Origin: CAYJAD01 sp964370675
GTDB taxonomy: Bacteria; Desulfobacterota; Desulfovibrionia; Desulfovibrionales; Desulfovibrionaceae
Assembly: GCA_964370675.1 (NCBI GenBank)
Contig: CAYJKC010000044.1
Location: 1 to 16,609 of the forward strand
DNA length: 16,609 nt
Direction: 5' to 3'
Shown here: piece after piece, positions 7,334 to 15,111 of the stretch
How the letters are laid out: each line of letters starts with the position of its first letter
How positions within the stretch are numbered: position 1 is the stretch's first letter
Notes under the pieces: generated by a model
Told to the model about the DNA's origin: nothing
The model's input: the letters and a program-made list of their open reading frames with translations, nothing else
Database searches by the model: none
Made by a program: the position numbers and the translations under genes

Positions 7334-7834
7334 CTATTTCTCTGTGCGTAATTTGGCACTTAAAATACGTACATAAAAGTCATCTTTAGAGTTAAGCTCG
7401 CCTTCACCTTTAGTTTGCGCTTTTGCCACAAGGTTCAAAATATGCAAAGCATCTTCAATATTATCTACCCAAACATCTGTGGCACCGTGTAGCATAAGCC
7501 CTGGAGCTTCCAGCGGACCGCGTATGCCTAATATAGGCACATTAGCTCCGCAAGCGATACCTACTTCAACGCCGGCGTCTTGTCCGGATTCACCAAAATA
7601 AATAAGAATATGTGCATTTTTACAAGCATCATGGCAAAATGAAAAAACTTGACCACCTTCTAGGTCTGTGTCCATCCATGCGCGACGTTCAGAAGGATTA
7701 AGCCCTGGCGGCGGTGTTGCTTTCACAGTCCAATCTAAGATGTCAAAACCTAATTTGTTAAGTTCACGCCCCAGTAGGCGTACTGCATGTTTATGTTTAA
7801 ACGATGCTGCAATGTAGATATTGGGCTTTTTCAT
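7334..7834 (-). CDS. Nucleoside 2-deoxyribosyltransferase-like protein
   Basis: A soluble 166-residue protein. The N-terminus MKKPNIYIAASFKHKH resembles the first strand and loop of the nucleoside 2-deoxyribosyltransferase/CMP hydrolase fold. Near residues ~85-115 it has LIYFGESGQDAGVEVGIACGANVP, which matches the family pattern D-x-G-x-x-x-E-x-G-x-A; the Glu of VEVG would be the nucleophile that attacks the deoxyribose C1'. The family moves deoxyribose between bases or hydrolyses N-glycosidic bonds in nucleotide salvage; the actual substrate cannot be told. Its start overlaps the cobO-like stop by one base (TAATG), so the two are translationally coupled. Family assignment is moderate. Confidence 0.6.
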   Translation of the reverse strand: MKKPNIYIAASFKHKHAVRLLGRELNKLGFDILDWTVKATPPPGLNPSERRAWMDTDLEGGQVFSFCHDACKNAHILIYFGESGQDAGVEVGIACGANVPILGIRGPLEAPGLMLHGATDVWVDNIEDALHILNLVAKAQTKGEGELNSKDDFYVRILSAKLRTEK

Positions 7835-8349
7835 TAATATTCTATCCCCTTACTAGCTTTAATTCCTTGTTTCCAAGGATGTTTTATTTCTTGCATATCG
7901 GTCACAAGATGAGCTTTTTCTATAAGCCATTGTGGTGCATTGCGACCAGATAATACCAAATGAGTTTTGCACTCATATGATTTTGTTATAATATGTTCTA
8001 ATTCCAGTTGTTCTATTAGCCCCGCATGTAGTGCATAAAGACTTTCGTCAAGAATTATCATGTCCATATGGGATATGCGTTCATGCACCCATGCTAGACC
8101 TTTTTTTGCTGCATCACGATGTTTTTGACGATCATCCTCATTTCTAAAAAAGCCTAAACCAGCGGCAAAAAAATTTTCACCTAGTAGCTTTTCGAGCATT
8201 AATTGCTCACCAGCTTCTTGATTACGTTTCATAAATTGTATGAAAGCCAAGTTAAAACCTTGACCAAGAGCACGAATACTTTGCCCAACACAAGCTGAGG
8301 TTTTACCCTTACCGCAACCAGTATAAACAAGAACTAAGCTTTTTTCCAT
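7834..8349 (-). CDS. cobO: Corrinoid adenosyltransferase, CobO/BtuR family
   Basis: ATP:cob(I)alamin (or cob(I)yrinate diamide) adenosyltransferase, 171 residues. It shows a P-loop GCGKGKTSA near residues 12-20, AFIQFMKR, ILDESLYAL (Walker B-like), LVLSGRNAPQWLIEKAHLVTDM and the family C-terminus KHPWKQGIKASKGIEY. It makes adenosylcobalamin or its precursor in the cytoplasm. The length is slightly short for the family, with the loss at the N-terminus. Its start overlaps the upstream radical SAM gene by 16 bases, and its stop overlaps the next gene by one base. No other cobalamin gene is present in this window, so the context does not show whether it serves synthesis or salvage. Confidence 0.9.
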   Translation of the reverse strand: MEKSLVLVYTGCGKGKTSACVGQSIRALGQGFNLAFIQFMKRNQEAGEQLMLEKLLGENFFAAGLGFFRNEDDRQKHRDAAKKGLAWVHERISHMDMIILDESLYALHAGLIEQLELEHIITKSYECKTHLVLSGRNAPQWLIEKAHLVTDMQEIKHPWKQGIKASKGIEY

Positions 8350-9347
8350 ACGCCTTCAATAATCCGCCCACATTTGCGGCATGCCCCGTCTTTTAAATTA
8401 TTGGAGCTAAAAAATCCTTCTCGAGAAATGCACACTGCCTTACACTCAGGACAAATGGTAGAGGCAGATTCAATACCACCAGTATTACCAATATATACAT
8501 AGTGTAAACCTTCATCAAAGCCAATGCTGCGCGCAAGTTCAAGCCGCTCTATGGGGGTAGTAGGTCTATCACTCATGCGATAAGCGCCATGAAAGCGGCT
8601 AATATGCCATGGCACATGTGGACCTAATTCTTGACAAATAAAGCGTGCGGCATCGCGTAGCTCTGCCTCACTATCGTTAAGACCTGGAATTAACAAGGTA
8701 GTAATTTCAACCCACCAACCCATTTTTGCCATGACCTTAATATTTTCTAGCACATGAGACAAGTTTGCCGAGCAATAATTACGATAAAAATTATCACTCA
8801 TAGATTTTAAATCAATATTGGCGGCCTTAATGCGATTATATAGAATAGATAAACATTCTAATGTTTGATAGCCATTAGTAATCATTACACAATCTAAGCT
8901 ATTTAATGAAGCTTTGGTGCTAACGTCTAGCATGAGCTCATAAAAAACAGTGGGTTCATTATAGGTAAAAGCAATGCTTTGCGCTTTAAGTCGTATGGCT
9001 TCATTAACTAAAATATTTGCTGTAGTTTTTTTTCCTTCAACAACCCCGCGATCGGCTGGGGAGCGTGATATTTGATAATTTTGGCAAAATTGACAAGCAA
9101 AATTACACCCCGGAGTACCAATGGAATATATTTTTGTGCCGGGTAGATAGTGGTAGAGTGGTTTTTTCTCCATAGGATCAAGCCCCACTGAGGCCACAAT
9201 ATTAGATACTAGAGAAATAACTTTGCCACCCTTAGCAACGCGCACGCCACATCGTCCACGTTTGCCATCAGTCATTATACAATGATGCCTGCAAAGTAGA
9301 CATTCTAACTTGTCATTGTTTAATTTACGATACATTTCAACTGTCAC
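8334..9347 (-). CDS. amrS: AmmeMemoRadiSam-type radical SAM enzyme (AmrS-like)
   Basis: A 337-residue radical SAM protein of the pyruvate formate-lyase activase-like AmrS family. It begins with a Cys/His-rich segment CLLCRHHC-x9-GRCGVR. The SAM cluster motif is GCNFACQFCQNYQIS (CxxxCxxC). AFTYNEPTVFYE, MITNGYQ, AANIDLKS, VEITTLLIPGLND and WHISRFHGAYRM are family blocks. The C-terminus has a zinc-ribbon-like CPEC-x~21-CRKCG. The family's substrate is not established; it is usually found near MEMO1 and AMMECR1 homologues, neither of which is seen here. The start is a GTG at 9347 with GAGGA six bases upstream. Confidence 0.9.
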   Translation of the reverse strand: MTVEMYRKLNNDKLECLLCRHHCIMTDGKRGRCGVRVAKGGKVISLVSNIVASVGLDPMEKKPLYHYLPGTKIYSIGTPGCNFACQFCQNYQISRSPADRGVVEGKKTTANILVNEAIRLKAQSIAFTYNEPTVFYELMLDVSTKASLNSLDCVMITNGYQTLECLSILYNRIKAANIDLKSMSDNFYRNYCSANLSHVLENIKVMAKMGWWVEITTLLIPGLNDSEAELRDAARFICQELGPHVPWHISRFHGAYRMSDRPTTPIERLELARSIGFDEGLHYVYIGNTGGIESASTICPECKAVCISREGFFSSNNLKDGACRKCGRIIEGVWKKA

Positions 9348-9372
9348 AAAATGTCCTCATCCTACTCAAACT

Positions 9373-9401
9373 ATTTTAAGTTGTTGAATGTAGTAAGTCA
9401 G
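9373..9401 (-). promoter_or_regulatory. Candidate promoter for the amrS-cobO operon
   Basis: On the minus strand CTGACT (9401-9396) and TAAAAT (9378-9373) are separated by 17 bases. Transcription would begin about 20 bases before the GTG start at 9347. The match is partial and rests on consensus only. Confidence 0.35.
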
Positions 9402-9453
9402 TTAGTTAATTTATTATTTAGTTATATCAAGTAATCTTCAAAAAATGAAAACA

Positions 9454-9738
9454 CTATTGTCCAGATTGCCTTCTTGGTCGCCCGCCTGGTGTAATTTCAG
9501 GATAAACGTAGATGGGAAAGTTTTGTATATTATTTTGGCTGGAGTTTTGTTCATTAGTACTAGGAGGTATCACGGTAGTTACAATATCACCAGTTTGAGG
9601 ATCAGTATAAGTGATGACTCCACCTCCGGTTAAAGAATTACCTGTGCCATAAATTCGTGTCTGTCTATCTTCATCTAAATTTTCTGCATAGCTTAAGCTT
9701 GGTAATATCAATATAATGAAGATAAATAATAATCGCAC
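9454..9738 (-). CDS. Small exported protein of unknown function
   Basis: I do not recognise this 94-residue protein. It starts with a short hydrophobic signal peptide (RLLFIFIILILPSLSYA) with a good signal peptidase I site after SYA, leaving a mature part of about 75 residues. The mature protein begins ENLDEDRQTRIYGTGNSL, has TGGGVITYTDPQTGDIV, and ends in a Gln/Asn/Ser-rich and Pro/Arg-rich tail without cysteines. The GTG start at 9738 is chosen because GAGGAG lies six bases upstream and it places the signal peptide at the N-terminus; an in-frame ATG at 9792 would add 18 residues in front of the signal and has no ribosome-binding site. It stands alone, divergent from purM. Confidence 0.7.
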   Translation of the reverse strand: MRLLFIFIILILPSLSYAENLDEDRQTRIYGTGNSLTGGGVITYTDPQTGDIVTTVIPPSTNEQNSSQNNIQNFPIYVYPEITPGGRPRRQSGQ

Positions 9739-9763
9739 AAAAAACTCCTCGTTGTTAATAATA

Positions 9764-9792
9764 TATTTATCATACATCACAACATATTGCAA
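9764..9792 (-). promoter_or_regulatory. Candidate promoter of the small exported protein gene
   Basis: On the minus strand TTGCAA (9792-9787) and TAAATA (9769-9764) are separated by exactly 17 bases. The start point would lie about 20 bases before the GTG at 9738. Its position between the -10 and the ATG 9792 candidate also supports the GTG start, since ATG 9792 would be upstream of the transcript. Confidence 0.45.
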
Positions 9793-9835
9793 TTAGATAT
9801 ATGGGCATTTTTAAAAAAATGCGCCTTTAAGCCAC

Positions 9836-9864
9836 TTGGAACTTTACAAAGAAGATGCTATATA
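9836..9864 (+). promoter_or_regulatory. Candidate promoter of purM
   Basis: TTGGAA (9836-9841) and TATATA (9859-9864) are 17 bases apart, and TGC directly before the -10 gives an extended -10 element. The predicted leader is under 30 bases, so no riboswitch fits between the promoter and the gene. Confidence 0.45.
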
Positions 9865-9898
9865 CTTTCAATTGCATATCTACACAAGGAGCTACAAT

Positions 9899-10951
9899 AT
9901 GTCATCAGGGCGCGCAAAAGCTTATACCGATGCTGGGGTTAATATTGAAGCGGGAAATGAATTAATTTCGCGTATCAAAGGGGCTGTTGCCAAAACTCAA
10001 ACCTTGGGAGTTCTCTCAGATATTGGTGGTTTTGGTGGTCTTTTTAGGCCAGATTTAGCTGGTATGGAGGACCCAGTGCTTGTTTCTTCTACCGATGGAG
10101 TGGGCACCAAGCTAAAGCTTGCTTTTGCTTTTGATAAGCATGATACAGTAGGCATAGACTTAGTTGCCATGAGTATTAATGATATATTAGTTCAAGGTGC
10201 AAAGCCGCTGTTTTTCTTAGATTATTTTGCCACAGGACGTTTAGATGTGCATAAGGCGCAAGCTGTAATTGAAGGCATTGCCGATGGTTGTGCTGAGGCA
10301 AAATGCGCATTACTTGGCGGGGAAACAGCAGAAATGCCCTCCATGTATGCCGATGGTGAATATGATTTAGCTGGTTTTTGCGTTGGCATTGTAGATAATG
10401 CTAACATTGTAGATGGTTCATCCATTCGTATAGGGCATAAAATTATTGGTGTTGCTTCTTCTGGCATACATTCTAATGGTTATTCTTTAGTGCGCAAACT
10501 ATTTGAACAAAGCGGATTAAAATCTGATGATACTTTCCCCGGTACTGAACAAAGTGTAGCAGATGTTCTTTTAACACCCACCAAGATATATGTTGATCTT
10601 GTGCAAAATGTTTTGCGCCATAGCCAAGTTAGCGGCATGATTCATATAACCGGTGGTGGGTTTTATGATAATATTTCTCGCATCTTACCAGCTCAGATTG
10701 AGGCATGTATTAATTTTGGCTCCTGGGATATTCCCCCTGTCTTTACATGGCTTAAAGAAGTAGGCAAGCTTTCTTGGCCTGAAATGCTGCAAATTTTTAA
10801 TTGTGGCATTGGTTATATTTTTGTGGTTAGTGATAATGAAGCCGATGAAGTTATGGATCGTATTAAAGCCATGCGCTATGATGCATGGATTATAGGTAGC
10901 ATTGAGCGACGCACAAACCAAGAAGCAGAACAAGTAAATATAGTTTTTTAG
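9899..10951 (+). CDS. purM: Phosphoribosylformylglycinamidine cyclo-ligase (AIR synthetase)
   Basis: The fifth step of purine synthesis: ATP-dependent ring closure of formylglycinamidine ribonucleotide to 5-aminoimidazole ribonucleotide. The protein of 350 residues has the standard length. PurM signatures are YTDAGVNIEAGNELI, GGFGGLF, STDGVGTKLKLA, GIDLVAMSINDILVQGAKPLFFLDYFATG, LLGGETAEMPSMY, GVASSGIHSNGYSLVRK and TGGGFYDNISRILP. ATG 9899 is preceded by AAGGAG at 9886-9891, seven bases away. It is monocistronic here, and its 3' end faces the maf gene across a long hairpin. Confidence 0.97.
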   Translation: MSSGRAKAYTDAGVNIEAGNELISRIKGAVAKTQTLGVLSDIGGFGGLFRPDLAGMEDPVLVSSTDGVGTKLKLAFAFDKHDTVGIDLVAMSINDILVQGAKPLFFLDYFATGRLDVHKAQAVIEGIADGCAEAKCALLGGETAEMPSMYADGEYDLAGFCVGIVDNANIVDGSSIRIGHKIIGVASSGIHSNGYSLVRKLFEQSGLKSDDTFPGTEQSVADVLLTPTKIYVDLVQNVLRHSQVSGMIHITGGGFYDNISRILPAQIEACINFGSWDIPPVFTWLKEVGKLSWPEMLQIFNCGIGYIFVVSDNEADEVMDRIKAMRYDAWIIGSIERRTNQEAEQVNIVF

Positions 10952-10963
10952 TGTGAGATAATG

Positions 10964-11005
10964 TTTATATCAGCAAGTTACCTAAGTCTGACTTGCTGAT
11001 ATAAA
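10964..11005. terminator. Hairpin between convergent purM and maf, partly inside maf
   Basis: A perfect 15-base-pair stem TTTATATCAGCAAGT (10964-10978) and ACTTGCTGATATAAA (10991-11005) encloses a 12-base loop. The right arm lies in the last codons of the maf gene on the minus strand. Neither side is followed by a clear T-run, so it is not a textbook intrinsic terminator; it could block read-through between the facing genes or protect mRNA 3' ends. Confidence 0.55.
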
Positions 11006-11611
11006 TCCTTGCTCAAGTAGAATTTGCACAAGCTCACTCACTGGTAAGCCAACCACTGTGCTCCAAGACCCTATAATGCTTTTAACCAAGAATGCACCTT
11101 GACCTTGTATGGCATAAGCTCCTGCCTTGTCAAAACATTCTCCGCTATTGGCATAAGCTGTCAGTATCTCATCAGACCACGTGTGAAAAAGCACTTTTGT
11201 GCTATCAAAAAAACATATGGTTTTTAAGTCATAATTTAATGATTTAGCCATGATAGTTACTGCGCTGATGACTTCATGTTCTTTACCTGCAAGTAGTTTT
11301 AGCATGGTCACTGCATCTGCCAAATCCTTTGGCTTCCCAAGAATTTTACCCTGTACGCTAACCACAGTATCAGCTGCTATAAGTACATAAGGTTGCTCAT
11401 GGTTTGGCAAAGCACTTTGGGCTTGCTTTGCCTTGCATAAGGATGCACGCTTAGCATAGTCGGTGGGTTCTTCTTCTGCATAGGGCTTTGGTTCAGCCTT
11501 ATTTGCTAAAATAATTTCATATTCAAGACCAAGCTCTTGTAAAAACATTTGCCTGCGAAGAGAAGCTGACGCAAGAAATATTTTGCAGCAATTATTAAAA
11601 ATTTTGCGCAT
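10982..11611 (-). CDS. maf: Maf-family nucleoside triphosphate pyrophosphatase
   Basis: This enzyme hydrolyses non-canonical or excess nucleoside triphosphates to monophosphates, a housekeeping role in the cytoplasm. The 209-residue protein shows LASASLRRQMFL near the N-terminus (the family usually has SPRR; here Pro is Leu), AADTVVSVQGKILGKP with the catalytic Asp, a conserved KEHEVISAV segment, and FDKAGAYAIQGQGAFLVKSIIGSWSTVVGLPV. These fit the YhdE-like dTTP/UTP pyrophosphatase branch. It follows the lipoprotein gene after five bases, so the pair is probably one transcript. Its 3' end is part of the hairpin shared with purM. Confidence 0.92.
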   Translation of the reverse strand: MRKIFNNCCKIFLASASLRRQMFLQELGLEYEIILANKAEPKPYAEEEPTDYAKRASLCKAKQAQSALPNHEQPYVLIAADTVVSVQGKILGKPKDLADAVTMLKLLAGKEHEVISAVTIMAKSLNYDLKTICFFDSTKVLFHTWSDEILTAYANSGECFDKAGAYAIQGQGAFLVKSIIGSWSTVVGLPVSELVQILLEQGFISASQT

Positions 11612-11616
11612 ATAAC

Positions 11617-12267
11617 TTAAAATCTTACTGGTTCTTCTGGCTGTTCTGGGTTACTTTTTGTTGGCGAAGGTGCAGGCGGTGGTGCTGGTGCATCTTTATC
11701 TAAAGCTGGTTTGATGTTGCGCTTTTTACCTTGAGCAAAGTTTATGGCATCATCTTTTAATGGAGATTGACCAACCACCTTCCATGCATCTCCAATTTTT
11801 GTGAGAGCAAGCCATGAGCTAATGTTGGCGGGTGTGGTTATTTGTGCCACAGCTATACCTTCTGAAATGTCAACGATTTTAGCTTCACGTAAAGACTCTG
11901 GAACCCAAGGGCAATCTGGATTTTGGGATTTAGCACACATTTGCACCAATTTACCAGAGCTAATTTCATGAGTAAAACGCTCTTCTTCTCTGCCTTGCAT
12001 ATCTCCAACAGCGCCAATTAAATGCTCCATACCACCAAGTCCTAGCATGCGCCCAACTGAGTCTAAGGCTCTTAGAGGTTCGCTGGTTTTGGTCATGTTA
12101 CTTATTTGAGCGGCAGCAAAGCGTGGCATATCTATTTGATTTAAGAATTGCTTTGGTTCTTTAGCTTCTAGTGCTTTTGCCATATTATCTAATGTTTTTT
12201 GTGGACCTTGTTCAGAGCAAGCGCCGCTAAATATCACTATAAATAGCATTAAAATAAATTTTTTCAT
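11617..12267 (-). CDS. Putative lipoprotein of unknown function
   Basis: A 216-residue protein with a lipoprotein signal: MKKF, a hydrophobic stretch and the lipobox SGAC, so Cys17 would be lipidated. The mature N-terminal part (TLDNMAKALEAKEPKQFLNQ) resembles proteins of the DUF2939 type, in which a helix of this pattern precedes a domain of unknown role; this is a loose resemblance. Two cysteines (CAKSQNPDC) could form a disulfide. The middle part WLALTKIGDAWKVVG looks like an NTF2-like or DUF2939 strand pair. The C-terminus is a Pro/Ala-rich tail typical of cell-envelope spacers. AAGGA lies before the ATG. It is upstream of maf. Confidence 0.75.
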   Translation of the reverse strand: MKKFILMLFIVIFSGACSEQGPQKTLDNMAKALEAKEPKQFLNQIDMPRFAAAQISNMTKTSEPLRALDSVGRMLGLGGMEHLIGAVGDMQGREEERFTHEISSGKLVQMCAKSQNPDCPWVPESLREAKIVDISEGIAVAQITTPANISSWLALTKIGDAWKVVGQSPLKDDAINFAQGKKRNIKPALDKDAPAPPPAPSPTKSNPEQPEEPVRF

Positions 12268-12349
12268 ATTATCCTTATATATTAATTAATAATTTTATTC
12301 TTGATAGCTAAATATAAACTAATATTTTGTAAAAAGGAAGGCTTGCCAA

Positions 12350-12379
12350 TTGCTTGTTTTTATGCAAGAAAAGTATAGT
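12350..12379 (+). promoter_or_regulatory. Candidate promoter of the GNAT/TraB/radical SAM cassette
   Basis: TTGCTT (12350-12355) and TATAGT (12374-12379) are separated by 18 bases. This would give a leader of about 75 bases before the ATG at 12464. The leader is AT-rich and has no clear hairpin. The match is by consensus only. Confidence 0.35.
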
Positions 12380-12463
12380 TATGAATAATAACAAGCTGCG
12401 AAAAGCTTTTACTTGGCTTTGAGTGTTATTTAATGTACCTAAAATATAACAATTTGATATAAA

Positions 12464-14224
12464 ATGGATCATAAAAAAATTCTTGAACTAGCTACAGTAC
12501 CAGAACATTCTGTAAATTTTATGCAGGCTGTATCTGGTGGTAAAGCATGGGTTATAAATAACTATTTATGCTTTAGTGCTGACGACTGGTTAACTATGGT
12601 GGGTTATCCTCTAAAGGGCAGTTATAACCACGAAAACTTTTTGCTGGCTAAAGCAGAAGCCATACAAAAAACTAAGGCTAGTGCTTGTTTTTTGGTGGCA
12701 CCAGATATACCACCTAGCCTTAATGCTATTATTGATGAGCGTGATGGCTTTTATACTTTGCCAAGTACAGCTAGTATTCCATCAAGGCTTAAAAATCCAA
12801 TAGCTAAAGCAGAAAGCAAACTACGTGTGGAAATGAGCAATGTTTTTACTCCAGAGCATCGTAGACTTTGGACTGAATTTATGTCGCGCGTTGCCCTAAA
12901 TAATAAAGTACGAAGCCTTTTTGCAAGCACAGCTCAGGTTATTTCAAAAAATATTGAAAATTTATATTTGCTCAATGCGTGGAATAATGAAAATCACTTG
13001 GTGGCATCACTCTTGCTTGATTTTGCTCCTAAAAGTTTTTGTTCATATATATTGGGTGCGCATTCCAAAACTCACTACGTGCCCCATGCTGCAGACTTAC
13101 TGTTTGCGCATATGATTAAAATTTCAAAAGAAAGACATAAGGAATATATACATTTAGGTCTTGGTGTTAATGACGGTATAAGCCGCTTTAAGAGAAAGTG
13201 GGGTGGGGTTAAAACCTTGCCCTTTGTTATGGCTTCATGGCAGGAAAAATCCCAACATAGCTTGCAAGAACATGCAACAACAATTCTTAAGGCCGTTGTT
13301 GGCAAATCGCAAGACAATATGGCCTCATTGGTGGGTTTATCAAAGCGCGAAATATGGGCAACATTACCGGAGCAACGCCCTTATGCCATGCTCTGGGAAG
13401 TACAAAAAAATGGTCGCAAATCATGGATTGGCGGTTCAGCGCATTTTTTTTGTTATTCATTTGAAAGATCCTTTAGCGAACTTTTTAGCCATGCTCACAC
13501 AGTTATTTTTGAAGGTCCGCTTGATAATGAAAGCCTAAAAATTGTAGAAGGCAAGGGGCGTGAGCTTAATGCAGAGCAGCAACCCTTATTTAATCGCCTA
13601 ACGCATGAAGAAATACAAAAGCTAAGCCGCATGGTGCGTGGTGCGGAGGGTTTTTTGCCGCGCATATTAAATATGGAGGCCAAGCGCAAAATTGATGTGG
13701 AGTGGTATTTAAAAAATACCCGCCCTTGGACAGCTCTGTTTACTATGTGGACAGGTTTTTTAGAGCGTCAAGGTTGGGGGCAGTCGGTGGACCTTGAAGC
13801 TTGGAACCTTGCGCATCAAATGGGTAAAACTGTTGTGGCTATGGAAAGTTTAGAAGAACAACTAGCATCGTTAAATTCTGTTCCGCCAGAAAGGGTTGTG
13901 CGCTATTTTCAAAACTGTGAAAAATGGCCAAGTATGATAAAGAAAAATGTTAAAGCATATTTAGCAGGCGATCTCATGCGCCTTATGGGAACCAGCGCCG
14001 AATTTCCCACGCGCACAAAAACCATTATTAGCATGCGTGATGAGCGTTTTAGACAAAGAATGCGCCCATTTATGGAGCAAGGTGGCTGTGTGGTTTTTGT
14101 GGGTACAGCGCATATGCTTAATTTGCGCCATATGTTGGTTGAAGATGGATTTACATTAAATAAAGTATACCCAACCCTTAAGCATAAATTGCATGCTAAG
14201 TTCTTTGGAGATACAAGCGCATGA
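12464..14224 (+). CDS. Fusion of a GNAT-like domain with a TraB/GumN-type domain
   Basis: A 586-residue two-part protein. Residues ~1-265 look like an acyl- or aminoacyl-transferase of the GNAT/FemAB-like fold, ending in the motif GLGVNDGISRFKRKWGG (from Gly232), typical of the last strand and helix of BioF2-like/GNAT proteins. Residues ~300-586 form a TraB/PrgY/GumN-type domain, with GGSAH (His327) in the N-terminal motif and GTAH (His550) in the C-terminal motif, the two histidine sites that bind metal in the Tiki-like metalloprotease group; Glu residues such as VIFEGPLD lie between them. No signal peptide or membrane span is seen. No Shine-Dalgarno sequence precedes the ATG. The next gene is a paralogue of the first half and overlaps by four bases (ATGA). 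The function is unknown; the domain calls are by motif recognition. Confidence 0.75.
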   Translation: MDHKKILELATVPEHSVNFMQAVSGGKAWVINNYLCFSADDWLTMVGYPLKGSYNHENFLLAKAEAIQKTKASACFLVAPDIPPSLNAIIDERDGFYTLPSTASIPSRLKNPIAKAESKLRVEMSNVFTPEHRRLWTEFMSRVALNNKVRSLFASTAQVISKNIENLYLLNAWNNENHLVASLLLDFAPKSFCSYILGAHSKTHYVPHAADLLFAHMIKISKERHKEYIHLGLGVNDGISRFKRKWGGVKTLPFVMASWQEKSQHSLQEHATTILKAVVGKSQDNMASLVGLSKREIWATLPEQRPYAMLWEVQKNGRKSWIGGSAHFFCYSFERSFSELFSHAHTVIFEGPLDNESLKIVEGKGRELNAEQQPLFNRLTHEEIQKLSRMVRGAEGFLPRILNMEAKRKIDVEWYLKNTRPWTALFTMWTGFLERQGWGQSVDLEAWNLAHQMGKTVVAMESLEEQLASLNSVPPERVVRYFQNCEKWPSMIKKNVKAYLAGDLMRLMGTSAEFPTRTKTIISMRDERFRQRMRPFMEQGGCVVFVGTAHMLNLRHMLVEDGFTLNKVYPTLKHKLHAKFFGDTSA

Positions 14225-15102
14225 ACATTAATCAAGCTTTGCAATATATTAATGCTCAAGCCATTACTCCAGACCAACTCTTACCCTATGTTTTAGCAGT
14301 ATCTGGTGCACAAAGTGAGCTTATAGGTGATTATATTATTCATAAACAGGATAGTCATATTATTTTAGTTGGTTATTCATTGCAAAACCCCCACGACACC
14401 ACTAATCTTGATGCCACCATTGAACAAATTTGTGCCAGAAATGATATTACAGATATAAGTGTTCTTGCTCCCATACGTCCCCTTATGGCACCAGATTATG
14501 CCTTAAGTAGTAATATTAGTAATGGTTTTGATGATGATTACGGAACAGATTCTTATTGGATTGTGCCTTTACCAGTTCCAAAATTAAGTGTTAAAACTAG
14601 AAATATGCTGGCACGCGCGCAGCAAGAGGTGTACATAACCACCTCTCAAGGTCAAGGTGCTTGGAGTGGGGCACATCAAGAAATGATGCTTACCTACATA
14701 AAAAGGCAAGATTTAACCCCAGCCACTTGTTCTATATTTCAACGCCTTAGCACATATGTTATGACAGTGCCAGAAGTGCAAATTTTTTCCGCCTATACCA
14801 AGGCTAATAATGAACTGCTGGCTTTTGCTTTAGGAGATTTTTCTTCTTTTAGTACAGCTTTTTATATGTTTGCATTTAGACATGCTCATGCAAGTCCTGG
14901 TGTTGCCGACGCAGTGCTTTTTGCCTTACTTAATGCTGCCAGCGAACATGGGTATAGTCAATGTAATCTCGGACTTGGCATTAATAGTGGCATTAGGTTT
15001 TTCAAACAGAAATGGGGAGCTAAACCAAGTTTAGATTTTGTGCAAACTAAATGGCAGATCAAAAAGCAAAAGAAATCATGGTTTTCGCGCTTTCTTGATT
15101 AA
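14221..15102 (+). CDS. GNAT-like protein, paralogue of the N-terminal half of the preceding fusion
   Basis: A 293-residue soluble protein. It aligns with the first part of the upstream fusion over its whole length. Near the start, LAVSGAQSELIGDYIIHK / LVGYSL matches QAVSGGKAWVINNYLCFS / MVGYPL. Near the end, LGLGINSGIRFFKQKWGA (Gly251 onward) matches LGLGVNDGISRFKRKWGG, followed by a shared FV-x3-WQ. It therefore arose by duplication, and the TraB-type domain was gained or lost in one copy. The expected activity is acyl or aminoacyl transfer, by fold; no catalytic residue can be named with confidence. The ATGA overlap suggests that the two are translated together and may form a heteromer. Confidence 0.75.
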   Translation: MNINQALQYINAQAITPDQLLPYVLAVSGAQSELIGDYIIHKQDSHIILVGYSLQNPHDTTNLDATIEQICARNDITDISVLAPIRPLMAPDYALSSNISNGFDDDYGTDSYWIVPLPVPKLSVKTRNMLARAQQEVYITTSQGQGAWSGAHQEMMLTYIKRQDLTPATCSIFQRLSTYVMTVPEVQIFSAYTKANNELLAFALGDFSSFSTAFYMFAFRHAHASPGVADAVLFALLNAASEHGYSQCNLGLGINSGIRFFKQKWGAKPSLDFVQTKWQIKKQKKSWFSRFLD

Positions 15103-15111
15103 AGGGGTTTT

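Noticed and set aside
12381..12422. A 13-codon open frame (MNNNKLRKAFTWL) before the cassette, a possible leader peptide or precursor
   Set aside because: It lacks a ribosome-binding site and is short enough to occur by chance in AT-rich DNA. No repeated codons or attenuator hairpins follow it.
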